The translations under genes and the position numbers were made by a program. A stretch of DNA of 64,000 bases, from positions 4,906,483 through 4,970,482 of the forward strand of contig NZ_BDFO01000001.1 of NCBI RefSeq assembly GCF_001748245.1. The letters run 5' to 3'. This document shows, one piece after another, positions 9,701 to 19,247 of the stretch. Source of the stretch: Oligoflexus tunisiensis. GTDB lineage: Bacteria > Bdellovibrionota_B > Oligoflexia > Oligoflexales > Oligoflexaceae. Every line of letters begins with the position of its first letter. Position 1 is the stretch's first letter. The notes beneath the pieces were generated by a model that saw only the letters and a list, made by a program, of their open reading frames with translations, ran no database searches and was not told the origin of the DNA.

Positions 9701-12700
9701 AATGCTCCGATTCCGGGTTGCACGGAACCCAGTTTGGTCTGGCGGAAAGCCTGGGCGAGTCCGGCATCCAGAACAGCCTCAACATCCTTGAAACGCATGA
9801 TCACTTCATTCTGATCGTTGATCAGCTCGGCATCGGCCACGAGCCGCAGTGGTTCCGCACGGCGAATGCGCAGCTGCAAACGGCAGCCATGCTCAGGCAG
9901 CGGCCGTAAAATTTCCACCTGTCCCACCTGGGATGGCAGACAGGGTTTGCCTTGCTGCAGCGTTGACCAGACGATCGCCGCCTGAAACACGGCATCCACC
10001 ACTTCGCCGGAAATCAGCCATGCTTCAGGCAATCCCACATGGCTCCAGTCCTGGGGTTTGTGCCCCAGATTCAGCGTGGCATCAACACCCTCGGGCGCGC
10101 AGTTCCGGATGCTCGTGATCAGATGCAAATCATCGCCGTGAAACAGGATCTCGGCATAAGGATTAAGACCCTGACACAGAGGATCCAACGGCAAGGCTGT
10201 GGAGGCGGGCACTGTTTTTGTTTGATCCGGTGAACCCATCACAAATTGAGCCCGGGCATGGCGCAGTTTTTTGCGCTGAAGCGATTGGCTGCAGAGGATC
10301 AACTCCAGGTTTTCCGATGCCGCGTCGGTGGACTGTTCGATCCATACAGGAAGGTCCTGATCGGCATCCAGAACGATGCCCTTCCAGACTTTAAAATCTT
10401 TGATCTTCAGAATTTTTTTCTCCGGGTCCTGAGCCTGCGCAGCCGCCGCCATCCACTCCAAAAGCAGAGCAGCCGGCACCACCGCACGCTGCTTGATCAC
10501 ATGGTCGAGCAGCACAGGCACATCTGTGACGTTGATATGAAATTGGGTCAGTTGCCGGTTGCTTTTGTCCTGCCTGGCCACCAGAGGTTCCGCATGGGCC
10601 AGGACCACGAGTTCATGCACCTGACGCGGTGGCAGCGCGATGACCCGTTGCACCAGGGCGGCTCCCGCTTCCAGAGGAATGGTGGCCACGCCTTCGGCCG
10701 CAAAGATTTTTTTCAGGCCATCATTCACCATACCGCCGGCCCAGGGGCCCCAATTGAAGGCCAGGGCATGACAGCTGCTGAACTGGGCGCTGATATACTG
10801 CGCGAATTTATTGAGGGCTTCATTGGCGACGCCATAGGCCACCTGACCCTTGCGTCCCAGACGGGCTGTGGAGGACGAGAAGAGCAGGGCCCAGCGCAGG
10901 CCTTTTTTCGCACAGTCCTCGATATACGGTAGTATCCGCAGTTTGGTATCGAGGACTTCAAAAAATTCCTCGTCCTTTTGATCCAGAATCCATTTGTCAC
11001 GAATCACGCCGGCGCCATGGATGATGCCAACCGGCGTGCCATGCGCTTGCGTCAGATTCTGAAAGGCCTGGCGCAGCTCGGCCTCTTTGCTGACATCGAC
11101 GGCTTCATAAATTACGGTCGCCCCAAGCGATTCCAGCTGCGCGATCGTGGCATGCAATTCCCGCTGTTGAATCAGCTGGCGATAAGCAGCTTCCAATTCC
11201 CGTGGATTGGTCAGTTGCGGGTTCTGCTGCAGGAGCGCGCGCTTCAAGGCGGCCGGCTCCTTGAGATCCCGCAGTTCCGCAGGTTCCGCGTCACCCAGGG
11301 CGGTTCGCCCCCAAATGACAAACCGCGGCTGCCAGGCCTTGGCCAGCGGAATGAGGGACGTTGCCGTCACGCCGCGTGCTCCACCGGTCACCAGGATCAG
11401 GTCCCCGGGCTTCATGCTGGATTCAGGGGTGGCCTGACTTTCGAATTCGTGATCATGCAGAGTGATTTGAAAAATCTGTTCGCGGTTGATGCCCAGTTCC
11501 ACGGGGCCTTGCAAAAGAATTCCATCCAGGCAGCGCAGAGCGGCTTCGATGCCGTCCGTAAAATCGCGTCCAAGATCCAGAGCGCGGGCATGCACGCCCT
11601 TCCATTCCTCCGCCACGGTTTTGGCCAGAGCACTCAAAGCGCCACCAAAAACCTGCGTGCTGTTTTGCAGACCATCCAATCCAAAGCGTCCCCCATTGCG
11701 TGTGACCACAGCCACGAGGCTTTGTTCCGGGAAGGCATTCAAGGCATGACCACAGCGTCTGAGGAGGCGGAAGGCCTGGCCCAGCCAGCGCACGGGGGGA
11801 ACGTCCAATTTGAGAGGCGCCAGAAGAATCAGACCATGCAGGACCTCGGGCACCTGCAGGCGCTCCGCCTGGGCCAAGGAAACCAGACGTGCCTGGAGGC
11901 CACGTTCCTGCAGTTTCAGCATGATATTGCGGGCGAGATTGCTGCCGTCGTCGCCGATCCAGACTTCCGTTCCGGCCTTCCACGTGCGGGAGTGACCTTG
12001 AGGCTGAAAGAGTTCAATCTCAAGCCGCTGCAGATGCAAAGAGTCGAGAGGGTGCTGGACCTGGTCGACAGCCCCGTCATCGATTTCGTCCGCATCGAGA
12101 GCATCGGCCAGGGAGAGCAGCCTGCCACCGGACCTGGCCGCCATGACTGGTTCTGCAGCGACCTTTATGTGTTCTGCTTCGTCAACGGTAATCCCGGCCT
12201 TTGTCGTTTCTAAAACTTGAGGGGCGACACCGTCCCTTACGTGTTCTGCTTCTTCAGCTGTAGTCTCGGGCCTTGGATATTCCGCTTCCTGAGCAGTGGC
12301 CCCGCCCCTTACATGTTCGGCTTCGTGAGCTGCCACACCGACCGTCGTGTGTTCAGATACTTCAGGTGGAGTCTCCGCCCTTATATGTCCTGCGTCTTGA
12401 CCGGTGGCCTCGATCCTTACATGTTCGGTTTCTTGAGCTGCCACACCGATAGTGATGTGTTCTGCTTCTTCAGCTGTAGTTTCAGGTCCTGGATGTCCTG
12501 CTTCTTGAGCAGCGGCCCCGATCCTAACATGTTCTGCTTCTCGAGCAGCGGCCCCGATCCTTACGTGTTCTGCTTCTTTAGCTGCGGCCCCGACTCTTAC
12601 GTGTTCTGCTTCTCGAGCAGCGGCCCCGATCCTTACGTGTTCTGCTTCTTGAGCAGCAGCCCCGACCCTTACGTGTTCCGCTTCCTGAGCTGCGGCCCCG

Positions 12701-15700
12701 ACTCTTACGTGTTCTGCTTCTTTAGCAGCGGCCCCAACCCTTATGTGTTCTGCTTCTTTAGCTGCGAAAGACTCGACTGGATTTTTTTTTTTGCTCAGAT
12801 CCCAATCTGCATGGCGGTGGTCGGGTTCGAGCAGCGACTGTTCAGCCAGTTGCTCGGCATCCCCGATGCCTTGATGGGCGAGCCGCAAAAAGTCGCTCAC
12901 CTTTTCCAGCGTTCCCACCTGGACCTGGGTGGCGTTTTGCAGTCCAGGAATCACTTCCGCCAGGGCGGAAAAAATCTCCACACGTTTGATGGAATCAATT
13001 CCAAGATCCGATTCCAAACTCATCGTGGGCGTCAGAACTTCCTGCGGATATCCGGTTTTCTCGGCCAGAATTTGAAAAACGACACCGTCCGCCTCGCTGC
13101 TCAGGATCTTGGTCAGTGGTGTGGGTTCGTCTTCCGAGTATCCCTCATCCACGATGCCACCCAGCAGCCCAAACATATCGTCGATGGTCCGCAAGGTATT
13201 GAGCGTCTCGGCGCTCAAGCCTGCGAGATGCGGAATGCGCTCCTGAACGACGGAGAAGATTTCCACTTTCTTGATGGAGTCAATACCAAGATCCGCTTCG
13301 AGATCCATGGCCGGCTGCAGCATGGACATAGGGAATCCGGTTTTCTCAGCCACGATTTCCAAAATGGTCTGCTGATCCTGCGCCACAGGAGATGCGGCCA
13401 GGGCAACCGTACCAGCGGCCCAGGCGCCCACGCGCGGGGAATGATCGAGAGCCTGCCCTTGACTGGCGAGCTGCAAGAGGTCTCCGATGGTTTGCAGTTC
13501 ACCGAGTCGGCTCGCGTCGCCTTCCATATGGGGGTGGTGGCTTTGCAGTTGGGAGAAGATTTCCACCTTCTTGATGGAATCTATGCCGAGATCACTTTCG
13601 AGATTCATTTCAGGCTTCAGGAGTTCTGCCGGATAACCGGTGCAGGAGGCCAGGACCTCATAAACGCTGTGATCCGCGGACGCCGCGGGGCGCGCTGGGG
13701 CATGAGAAGCTGCCGATGTATGAGCAGCTTGAGATGCAGACGACGCATGGGCTTTGGCAGGCGCATGGGAAGCTGCCGGTTTATGATCAACGGTCGAGAT
13801 ATAAGCCGTTAATGTTGATTGAGTCACGGCTGAAGTTTGCGTTGCTGGTGCACGAGGCACCGCAATATTTGCAGCAGCAGGCGCTGTCGTTTTAACTTCA
13901 GGAGCAGGCTTGGAAATCGGCGCAGGAGCCGGACTCTGGTATCGTGCAGGGGCCATAGGTTCCGACGCAGCCGGCATGGCCTCACCGCGCATCAGACCCT
14001 GTAGCATCGCTTGGAACTGTCGTTGGTTTTCCAGGAAGAGAGTATGCGCATCCGCGGTTTTCCGCTGAATGTCATGCATGTCCTGCATGATTTTTTCGAG
14101 ACGCTGCCAGGAATCGTTGGATGAAGACATGGTACCCTCTTGTGGAAAACGAACTTTGGATTCAGAACTGACGCCTTGCGACGTCGGGGAATGAACCGCT
14201 TCTCGCGGTGCATGATGCTGGGACAGCTTCGCGCTGGCAGCAGGAACAGCTTTCGCTGTCGGATTTAATGATGCCGCATGCGCAGACGGCTGACGGTCCG
14301 CCGGACGAGCTGGAGCCATGGAAGCCTTCGCAGGCGCAGCATTCACACTCGCCTGCGCCCCCTGCCCCGCCTCACGTTTCGCAGCCTTCGGTTTCTGCGG
14401 ATTCTTATAATTCGCCCCGCTAATCATCACCGTAAAACTCTTCTGCTGCGTCGGCCGCGGCAGGTCCGGTCCTTCATCCCAGGCGCTGAGGCGCACGGGA
14501 TAGCCCAAACTCGCGAGCTGAGCCAAAACCTGACCAAGACCTGCAAGACTCGACGTCGCATCCGCGTCCAGGGAAAGACAGACGGCCTCACCAACCGCGG
14601 CTTTGAGAAGACCACTCAATTTCTTCTGCGGACCGACTTCAATAAAAGTCCGCACACCATCCGCCTGCATCTGCCGCAGCATGGCTGCAAAGCGCACCGG
14701 CTGTGCCAGCTGCCGACTCAAAATGCGCTTTTGCTCGGCCGTTGATTCCGGATAAAGACCTCCGGAGAGATTCGCATAAACCCGAGCGCTGGGTGCCCGG
14801 AATTCCACAGCCTGCAGGGCCTCAAGAAAGGCATCCGCCGCCGGCTCGACAAAACTCGTGTGAAAAGCTGTGCTCACCTCCAACGCGCGACTGCTGATGC
14901 CCGCTTTTTTGAACGCAGCCGCCGCCTTTTGACAAAGCTCTGCATCCGCACCCAGCACCACCTGCTTATCCGCATTAAAGTTGGCCCATTCCAGTTCCAA
15001 CCCATTTTCACTCAGGACTCTTTGAATATCGGCTTCGCTGGCCATCACAGCCAGCATCGCGCCGTTGGGTTTTCCCAGCGTTTTCATCAGACGCCCGCGT
15101 TCATAGCTGAGCCGCAAAAGATCCGTGCGCTCCAAAACACCAGCCGCCTGCAAAGCGAGAAGCTCGCCATAAGAATGCCCCGCGACCGCATCCGGCTTCA
15201 CACCAAAACGCCCGAGCACATCCGTCAGCGCCGTTCCCAGGGTGCCCAAGGCCAGCTGCGCATAACGCGTTTCCGTCAGCTGCTGACGCTGTTCCTTGTG
15301 CTGAGTCTCATCAAAAGCCTGGCCTGGATGGATACGATCTGAAAGCCGGAGAGCCTCGGGCTCCATGTTCTGCAAAACTTCATTGCCCTGCTGCAGGCTC
15401 GTTAAAAATTCGGGGAAAAGACAGCAGAGTTCCCGCAGCATGCCCGGCTCCTGCGAACCCTGGCCGGCAAAAATAAAAGCCAATGGCCCAGGCGCGCCGC
15501 CACGGCCGCGATAAAGCCAGAGCGGGTCCTTGCCCTCAGGCTTCGTCAACGCTTCGACTGCGGCGGCGAGACGTTCCTGCAGCTGCGCGTGCCCCGAGAC
15601 GATAAAGCAAAGCCTTTCCGCAGCCTCAGCTCGAAATTCCCGCCGCAGCTTGCGTCCCAGTCCGCGACCCGACCAGCCCTGTTCGACAAGGCTGCGCGCC

Positions 15701-17199
15701 TCACGCACGGCAGCCAAAAGGCCTTCCGGTGCATCAGCGGAAAACGCCAGCACCTGCAGCTCCGGATCCCAATCCAGAGCGGTTTTCTCGGATCGGAATT
15801 CCTCCAGCACCGCATGATAATTGCTGCCCCCAAAACCAAAGGCGCTCACCGCGGCTCGGCGGGGCCAGGACTGATGTCCCACCCAGGGGCGGGCCTTGTC
15901 GCTGATGATAAAGGGCGAGCCCACGAGTTTGGGATGAGCTTCCGTAACCTTGATGGTGGGCGGCAGAACCTTATGATGCAAAGCCATGACCGCTTTAATC
16001 AAACCCGCCGCGCCCGCCGCAGCTTTGGTATGACCGATTTGCGATTTCACCGAACCGAGCTGACACCAGACTGCGTCGGCATCCGCTTCACGATACACCC
16101 GAGTCAGTGCCTCAAGTTCGACACCATCACCCACCTTGGTGCCCGTGCCGTGACCTTCCACCAGTTCGATGGAACGTGCACTCACACCGGCCTGCTCATA
16201 GGCCCGGGTCAAGGCTTTGGTCTGACCTTTGGCGCTCGGCGCATAAATCGCCTGGCCCTTGCCATCCGAACTCGAACCCACCGAACGCAGCACCGCATAG
16301 ATGCGATCGCCATCACGCTCAGCATCGTCCAGACGTTTTAAAATGATCGCACCCAGACCTTCACCCAGGATGGTGCCATCACCATTCGCATCATAGGGCC
16401 GGGCCGCGCCACTGGGTGAAAGCGCCGGCGTCTTGCTGAAGCACATGTACATGAAGATATCGTTGAAGGTGTCCATGCCGCCGGTAATCACCATATCCGC
16501 ACGGCCTGACTCCAGTTCCATGGCGGCCAAATGCACAGCCGCGAGCGAGCTCGCACAGGCGGCATCGACTACGCTGTTGGTGCCACCCAGATCCAGACGG
16601 CTCGCAATCCGGCCGGCCACGACATTGCCGAGTAGGCCCGGAAAGGACGCTTCCTGCCATGAAACATAGCCGGACGAAATTTCATCCATCACCTGCTGCG
16701 CCTGCTCCGCAGGAACTCCAGCCTTATCCAGCGCAGCCTTCCAAATCGGATGGCCGAGGCGCGCTCCCAATGGAATCACAAGCTCCAGAGTCCCCGTGAC
16801 TCCAATCACGCAGGACACGCGGTCGCGATCGAAATTCCGCTCCGGTCCATAACCGGCATCGACCAGGGCTTCATGCGCACACACCATACCCAGAAGCTGC
16901 GTACTGTCCGTCGCCTCCAGAGCGTGCGGCGCGATGCCGAATTTCAAGGGATCAAACGCGTAGGGTTTAATAAAGCCACCGGTCTGCGCATAGGTGTGAT
17001 CCGGCTTTTTGGGATCAGCATCAAAATAATCCTCCGGCCGCCAGTGGCTCAAAGGAATGGGGCCAATGGCATCATGGCCCTGCTTAATCCCTTGCCAGAA
17101 TTCTTCAAGTCCATTGGCATCAGGAAAGAGACAGCCGATACCAATGACAGCGATGTCGGTCGATTTCCGGGAGGAAGCAGGCCGGGTTTCAAGAACCAT
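9697..17199 (-). CDS. pfaA: PUFA synthase subunit PfaA-like (KS-AT-3xACP-repeat-KR-DH)
   Basis: 2500 residues. KS (about 10-470; cysteine near 213 in DAACASSLAA; VEGHGTGTKVGD, IGHTKAAAGAAG), malonyl-CoA acyltransferase (FIFAGQGSQ near 578, GHSYGE near 673), an Ala/Pro linker, three ACPs with the phosphopantetheine serine in LGIDSIKKVE/LGIDSIKRVE (near 1206, 1306, 1403), a 204-residue repeat block (1482-1685), a structural plus catalytic ketoreductase (LVTGGARGV near 1934, YGVANEALN near 2123) and a C-terminal DH-like hotdog (LLDHVIKQRAVVP near 2233). This is the order of PfaA. Known enzymes usually carry four or more ACPs, so three is at the low end. The start has the Shine-Dalgarno sequence AGAAGGTGA. 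It is second in the operon, 42 bases after pfaD and overlapping pfaC. Confidence 0.95.
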   Translation of the reverse strand: MVLETRPASSRKSTDIAVIGIGCLFPDANGLEEFWQGIKQGHDAIGPIPLSHWRPEDYFDADPKKPDHTYAQTGGFIKPYAFDPLKFGIAPHALEATDSTQLLGMVCAHEALVDAGYGPERNFDRDRVSCVIGVTGTLELVIPLGARLGHPIWKAALDKAGVPAEQAQQVMDEISSGYVSWQEASFPGLLGNVVAGRIASRLDLGGTNSVVDAACASSLAAVHLAAMELESGRADMVITGGMDTFNDIFMYMCFSKTPALSPSGAARPYDANGDGTILGEGLGAIILKRLDDAERDGDRIYAVLRSVGSSSDGKGQAIYAPSAKGQTKALTRAYEQAGVSARSIELVEGHGTGTKVGDGVELEALTRVYREADADAVWCQLGSVKSQIGHTKAAAGAAGLIKAVMALHHKVLPPTIKVTEAHPKLVGSPFIISDKARPWVGHQSWPRRAAVSAFGFGGSNYHAVLEEFRSEKTALDWDPELQVLAFSADAPEGLLAAVREARSLVEQGWSGRGLGRKLRREFRAEAAERLCFIVSGHAQLQERLAAAVEALTKPEGKDPLWLYRGRGGAPGPLAFIFAGQGSQEPGMLRELCCLFPEFLTSLQQGNEVLQNMEPEALRLSDRIHPGQAFDETQHKEQRQQLTETRYAQLALGTLGTALTDVLGRFGVKPDAVAGHSYGELLALQAAGVLERTDLLRLSYERGRLMKTLGKPNGAMLAVMASEADIQRVLSENGLELEWANFNADKQVVLGADAELCQKAAAAFKKAGISSRALEVSTAFHTSFVEPAADAFLEALQAVEFRAPSARVYANLSGGLYPESTAEQKRILSRQLAQPVRFAAMLRQMQADGVRTFIEVGPQKKLSGLLKAAVGEAVCLSLDADATSSLAGLGQVLAQLASLGYPVRLSAWDEGPDLPRPTQQKSFTVMISGANYKNPQKPKAAKREAGQGAQASVNAAPAKASMAPARPADRQPSAHAASLNPTAKAVPAASAKLSQHHAPREAVHSPTSQGVSSESKVRFPQEGTMSSSNDSWQRLEKIMQDMHDIQRKTADAHTLFLENQRQFQAMLQGLMRGEAMPAASEPMAPARYQSPAPAPISKPAPEVKTTAPAAANIAVPRAPATQTSAVTQSTLTAYISTVDHKPAASHAPAKAHASSASQAAHTSAASHAPARPAASADHSVYEVLASCTGYPAELLKPEMNLESDLGIDSIKKVEIFSQLQSHHPHMEGDASRLGELQTIGDLLQLASQGQALDHSPRVGAWAAGTVALAASPVAQDQQTILEIVAEKTGFPMSMLQPAMDLEADLGIDSIKKVEIFSVVQERIPHLAGLSAETLNTLRTIDDMFGLLGGIVDEGYSEDEPTPLTKILSSEADGVVFQILAEKTGYPQEVLTPTMSLESDLGIDSIKRVEIFSALAEVIPGLQNATQVQVGTLEKVSDFLRLAHQGIGDAEQLAEQSLLEPDHRHADWDLSKKKNPVESFAAKEAEHIRVGAAAKEAEHVRVGAAAQEAEHVRVGAAAQEAEHVRIGAAAREAEHVRVGAAAKEAEHVRIGAAAREAEHVRIGAAAQEAGHPGPETTAEEAEHITIGVAAQETEHVRIEATGQDAGHIRAETPPEVSEHTTVGVAAHEAEHVRGGATAQEAEYPRPETTAEEAEHVRDGVAPQVLETTKAGITVDEAEHIKVAAEPVMAARSGGRLLSLADALDADEIDDGAVDQVQHPLDSLHLQRLEIELFQPQGHSRTWKAGTEVWIGDDGSNLARNIMLKLQERGLQARLVSLAQAERLQVPEVLHGLILLAPLKLDVPPVRWLGQAFRLLRRCGHALNAFPEQSLVAVVTRNGGRFGLDGLQNSTQVFGGALSALAKTVAEEWKGVHARALDLGRDFTDGIEAALRCLDGILLQGPVELGINREQIFQITLHDHEFESQATPESSMKPGDLILVTGGARGVTATSLIPLAKAWQPRFVIWGRTALGDAEPAELRDLKEPAALKRALLQQNPQLTNPRELEAAYRQLIQQRELHATIAQLESLGATVIYEAVDVSKEAELRQAFQNLTQAHGTPVGIIHGAGVIRDKWILDQKDEEFFEVLDTKLRILPYIEDCAKKGLRWALLFSSSTARLGRKGQVAYGVANEALNKFAQYISAQFSSCHALAFNWGPWAGGMVNDGLKKIFAAEGVATIPLEAGAALVQRVIALPPRQVHELVVLAHAEPLVARQDKSNRQLTQFHINVTDVPVLLDHVIKQRAVVPAALLLEWMAAAAQAQDPEKKILKIKDFKVWKGIVLDADQDLPVWIEQSTDAASENLELILCSQSLQRKKLRHARAQFVMGSPDQTKTVPASTALPLDPLCQGLNPYAEILFHGDDLHLITSIRNCAPEGVDATLNLGHKPQDWSHVGLPEAWLISGEVVDAVFQAAIVWSTLQQGKPCLPSQVGQVEILRPLPEHGCRLQLRIRRAEPLRLVADAELINDQNEVIMRFKDVEAVLDAGLAQAFRQTKLGSVQPGIGAL
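12145..12756 (-). repeat. 17 tandem copies of a 36-bp (12-residue) in-frame repeat inside pfaA
   Basis: The coding strand encodes 17 consecutive 12-residue units of the form E-A-E-H-V-R-V/I-G-A-A-A-Q/K/R (residues 1482-1685). The first seven copies are nearly identical at the DNA level (TTACGTGTTCTGCTTC recurs every 36 bases on the plus strand); the later ones diverge (ETTAEEAEHITIG, ETTAEEAEHVRDG), including a PETTAE variant that comes back seven units on. It lies between the third ACP and the ketoreductase region. The opposite strand is also open throughout, a by-product of the repeat. Confidence 0.95.
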
Positions 17200-17241
17200 G
17201 TCGGATCACCTTCTAGAGGAGCAGGAAATTTCTTGCGCGAA

Positions 17242-18762
17242 TTAAAGGGCACCTTGCAGACATTCCTGCAAAGCCGCATCAGTCAAAGGCCGCAGAAGAT
17301 CCTCCTGGGCGGCCAGAAAACGGCCCTGAAGCGCGGCGAGCTGCAGGCGTTGCAACACCGCCGCGTGATATAAAAGATTCCAGGCCACACTCACGGCACG
17401 GCGTTCGGCCGGTGCCTGCAGACAGGAGCCGCGCACCCAATCATTGAAGGCTGGCATCGCCGGACCGCACCAGATCTGATAATCGATCCGACGCTCAGGA
17501 TGCCCCTGAGTGGCCCAATGCGAAGCCTGCCCGAGATAGGAGCGGAAGAGAAGTGACATTTTGTGTTTGGGGTCGCGGGCGGCCCGTTCCATCTGCTGCG
17601 GGTCGCGGACTTGGAAGTAAGCGTCCGTGCTTTGCCAGGCCTCGTCAAGACTTTGCCGAAAGACGGTATCCTCGAGCACCTGACGATCCTTCTCGGGAAT
17701 CTGCTCCAGACTTGCATACTGTCGGTACAGTTCATAAAGGCGTTGGGCCCGCATGGCGAACATCGTGCCGCGCTTCAGCACCTGCACCTTGACGCCCATT
17801 TCAAACATATCCGCGGCCGGTGCCATCATGATGTCACCCTGCTGCGTTTCCGCCAGCATCTCGCGAACGGCGGCACTGGTGCCGGATTCCACGCAGGCCT
17901 GGTTGATGGTGCCGGTGACGATATAGGCCGCGCCCATGGCAAACGCAGCCAGCACGGCATGCGGCGTCGCGATGCCGCCGGCAGCGCCCACGCGCAGACG
18001 CATCGGCCAGGCGTGATCGGCTTCCATCTGCTCCTTCAGGGCCAGCATCTGCGGCATAAGAGTCACGAGGGGTCGATTATCCGTATGGCCACCGGAATCC
18101 GCTTCGACGGTCAGGTCCACGGCCATGGGAATTTTCGCCGCCAGCTGCCGCTCTTCCGCGGTAATGAGTCCTTCTTTCAGCAGCTGATCCAGCATCGTCG
18201 GGGGTGGAGGAGCCCAGAATTGACGGGCCACTTCCACGCGCGAGACCTTGGCTATAATATGATGCCGGGCTTCGATCACGCCGGCTTCGTTGCGGCGTAG
18301 TCCCTTTACCCGATAGTAAACGAGGGCTTTGCTCAGGCGCATGAAAGCCGAGGCTTCCACCAAGCGCACGTCCTTATCAATCAGAAGTTGCGCCAGTTTC
18401 TGTTCAAGGACAGGCTCCTGCGGACTATGAATGAAATTCACCGCAAAGGTTTTCGAACCGAGACGCGTCTTGAGGGCATCCAGGTCAGCTGCTACGCGTT
18501 CCAAAGGCAGGCCAGCCGCACCATAGGAGCCGAGCATGCCTTCATCCGCCAGAGCCACGACCAAATCCACGCTGGCGATACCGTGAGCCATCGCACCGGC
18601 CATATACGGCAGGCGCAGCCTGTGTTCGCGGCAGAATTCAGGATCACCAAAATCGCTGAGCTTCAGACCCGGCACAAAAGCCTTGCGTCCATCCGGACGC
18701 GTCCAGGCCAGGTCGCTTGTGATGCGACTCAGTTGCTTGCGAAAATCTTGATCGTTGTCCAT
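17242..18762 (-). CDS. pfaD: PUFA synthase enoyl reductase PfaD-like
   Basis: 506 residues, an FMN-dependent TIM-barrel enoyl reductase of the PfaD / nitronate monooxygenase type. The N-terminus carries MAHGIASVDLVVALADEGML and the flavin-phosphate loop region reads RVGAAGGIATPHAVLAAFAMGA followed by YIVTGTINQ. In PUFA synthases this subunit reduces enoyl-ACP intermediates, and its use or omission in each cycle decides where double bonds remain. It is the first gene of the operon, which matches the pfa1-pfa2-pfa3 order of myxobacteria rather than the pfaABCD order of marine Gammaproteobacteria. The start is supported by AAGGA nine bases or so before the ATG. The upstream region is a repeat array (18790-19130). 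Confidence 0.93.
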   Translation of the reverse strand: MDNDQDFRKQLSRITSDLAWTRPDGRKAFVPGLKLSDFGDPEFCREHRLRLPYMAGAMAHGIASVDLVVALADEGMLGSYGAAGLPLERVAADLDALKTRLGSKTFAVNFIHSPQEPVLEQKLAQLLIDKDVRLVEASAFMRLSKALVYYRVKGLRRNEAGVIEARHHIIAKVSRVEVARQFWAPPPPTMLDQLLKEGLITAEERQLAAKIPMAVDLTVEADSGGHTDNRPLVTLMPQMLALKEQMEADHAWPMRLRVGAAGGIATPHAVLAAFAMGAAYIVTGTINQACVESGTSAAVREMLAETQQGDIMMAPAADMFEMGVKVQVLKRGTMFAMRAQRLYELYRQYASLEQIPEKDRQVLEDTVFRQSLDEAWQSTDAYFQVRDPQQMERAARDPKHKMSLLFRSYLGQASHWATQGHPERRIDYQIWCGPAMPAFNDWVRGSCLQAPAERRAVSVAWNLLYHAAVLQRLQLAALQGRFLAAQEDLLRPLTDAALQECLQGAL

Positions 18763-18789
18763 CCGGAATTCCTTATACGCCTCGCGTCC

Positions 18790-19130
18790 CCTGTCAGACC
18801 GGGATCACGAGAACCAATCACCCACCACGTCATCTGTCGGACTTGAATCACAAGAGTCAGTCAACACCCATACTCTCTCCGTGCTGAGTCACGAGAGCCA
18901 GTCAACATCCGTACTCTCTGTCAGACCGGAAGCACGGAGCCAGTCACCAACCACGTCGTCAGGTCAACATCCGTACTGCGGAGCCAGTCACCAACCTCAT
19001 CGTCAGGTCAACATCCGTACTACGGAGCCAGTCATCAACCTCGTCGTCAGGTCAACATCCGTACTACGGAGCCAGTCATCAACCACGTCCTCTGTCAGAC
19101 CGGGATCACGAGAGCCAGTCACAACAAAAG
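18790..19130. repeat. Degenerate direct-repeat array upstream of pfaD, with palindromes
   Basis: A unit of about 44 bp containing CGGAGCCAGTCATCAACC and AGGTCAACATCCGTACTACG recurs at 18961, 19005 and 19049 with almost no change. More diverged copies (GACCGGGATCACGAGAGCCA type) extend on both sides to about 18790 and 19130. Two copies contain the perfect palindrome CCGTACTACGG (19015-19025 and 19059-19069), and a third has one mismatch (18971-18981). No open frame makes sense here. As it fills the interval between pfaD and the next gene, the pfa promoter must lie in or just beyond it. Confidence 0.85.
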
Positions 19131-19209
19131 CAGTTTTTTATGACGATTTCGGGCCATAAGCGACGACTTTTCGCGCGTCCCCCCATTTTCCCAGTCATTT
19201 CTGATGAAC

Positions 19210-19229
19210 TGACGCGCCGTGGCGCGTCA
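19210..19229. terminator. Perfect 9-bp GC-rich hairpin downstream of the small minus-strand gene
   Basis: TGACGCGCC and GGCGCGTCA form a perfect stem with a 2-base loop, 19 bases past the stop of the gene at 19248-19478. No U-tract follows on the minus strand, so it may end transcription inefficiently, protect the 3' end, or be a protein site. Confidence 0.4.
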
Positions 19230-19247
19230 TCCCATGCGTGAATTTTA

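Noticed and set aside
12217..13812. 531-residue plus-strand open frame with repeated SSGPDPYVFCF-like units
   Set aside because: It is the antisense of the 36-bp repeats in pfaA, which also keep this frame open. The pfaA frame has conserved ACP, KR and DH motifs on both sides; this frame has none.
18790..19130. CRISPR array or plasmid-type iterons
   Set aside because: Units are adjacent and degenerate, without spacers; there is no replication gene beside them, and their position before a biosynthetic operon suggests control or simple repeat expansion.
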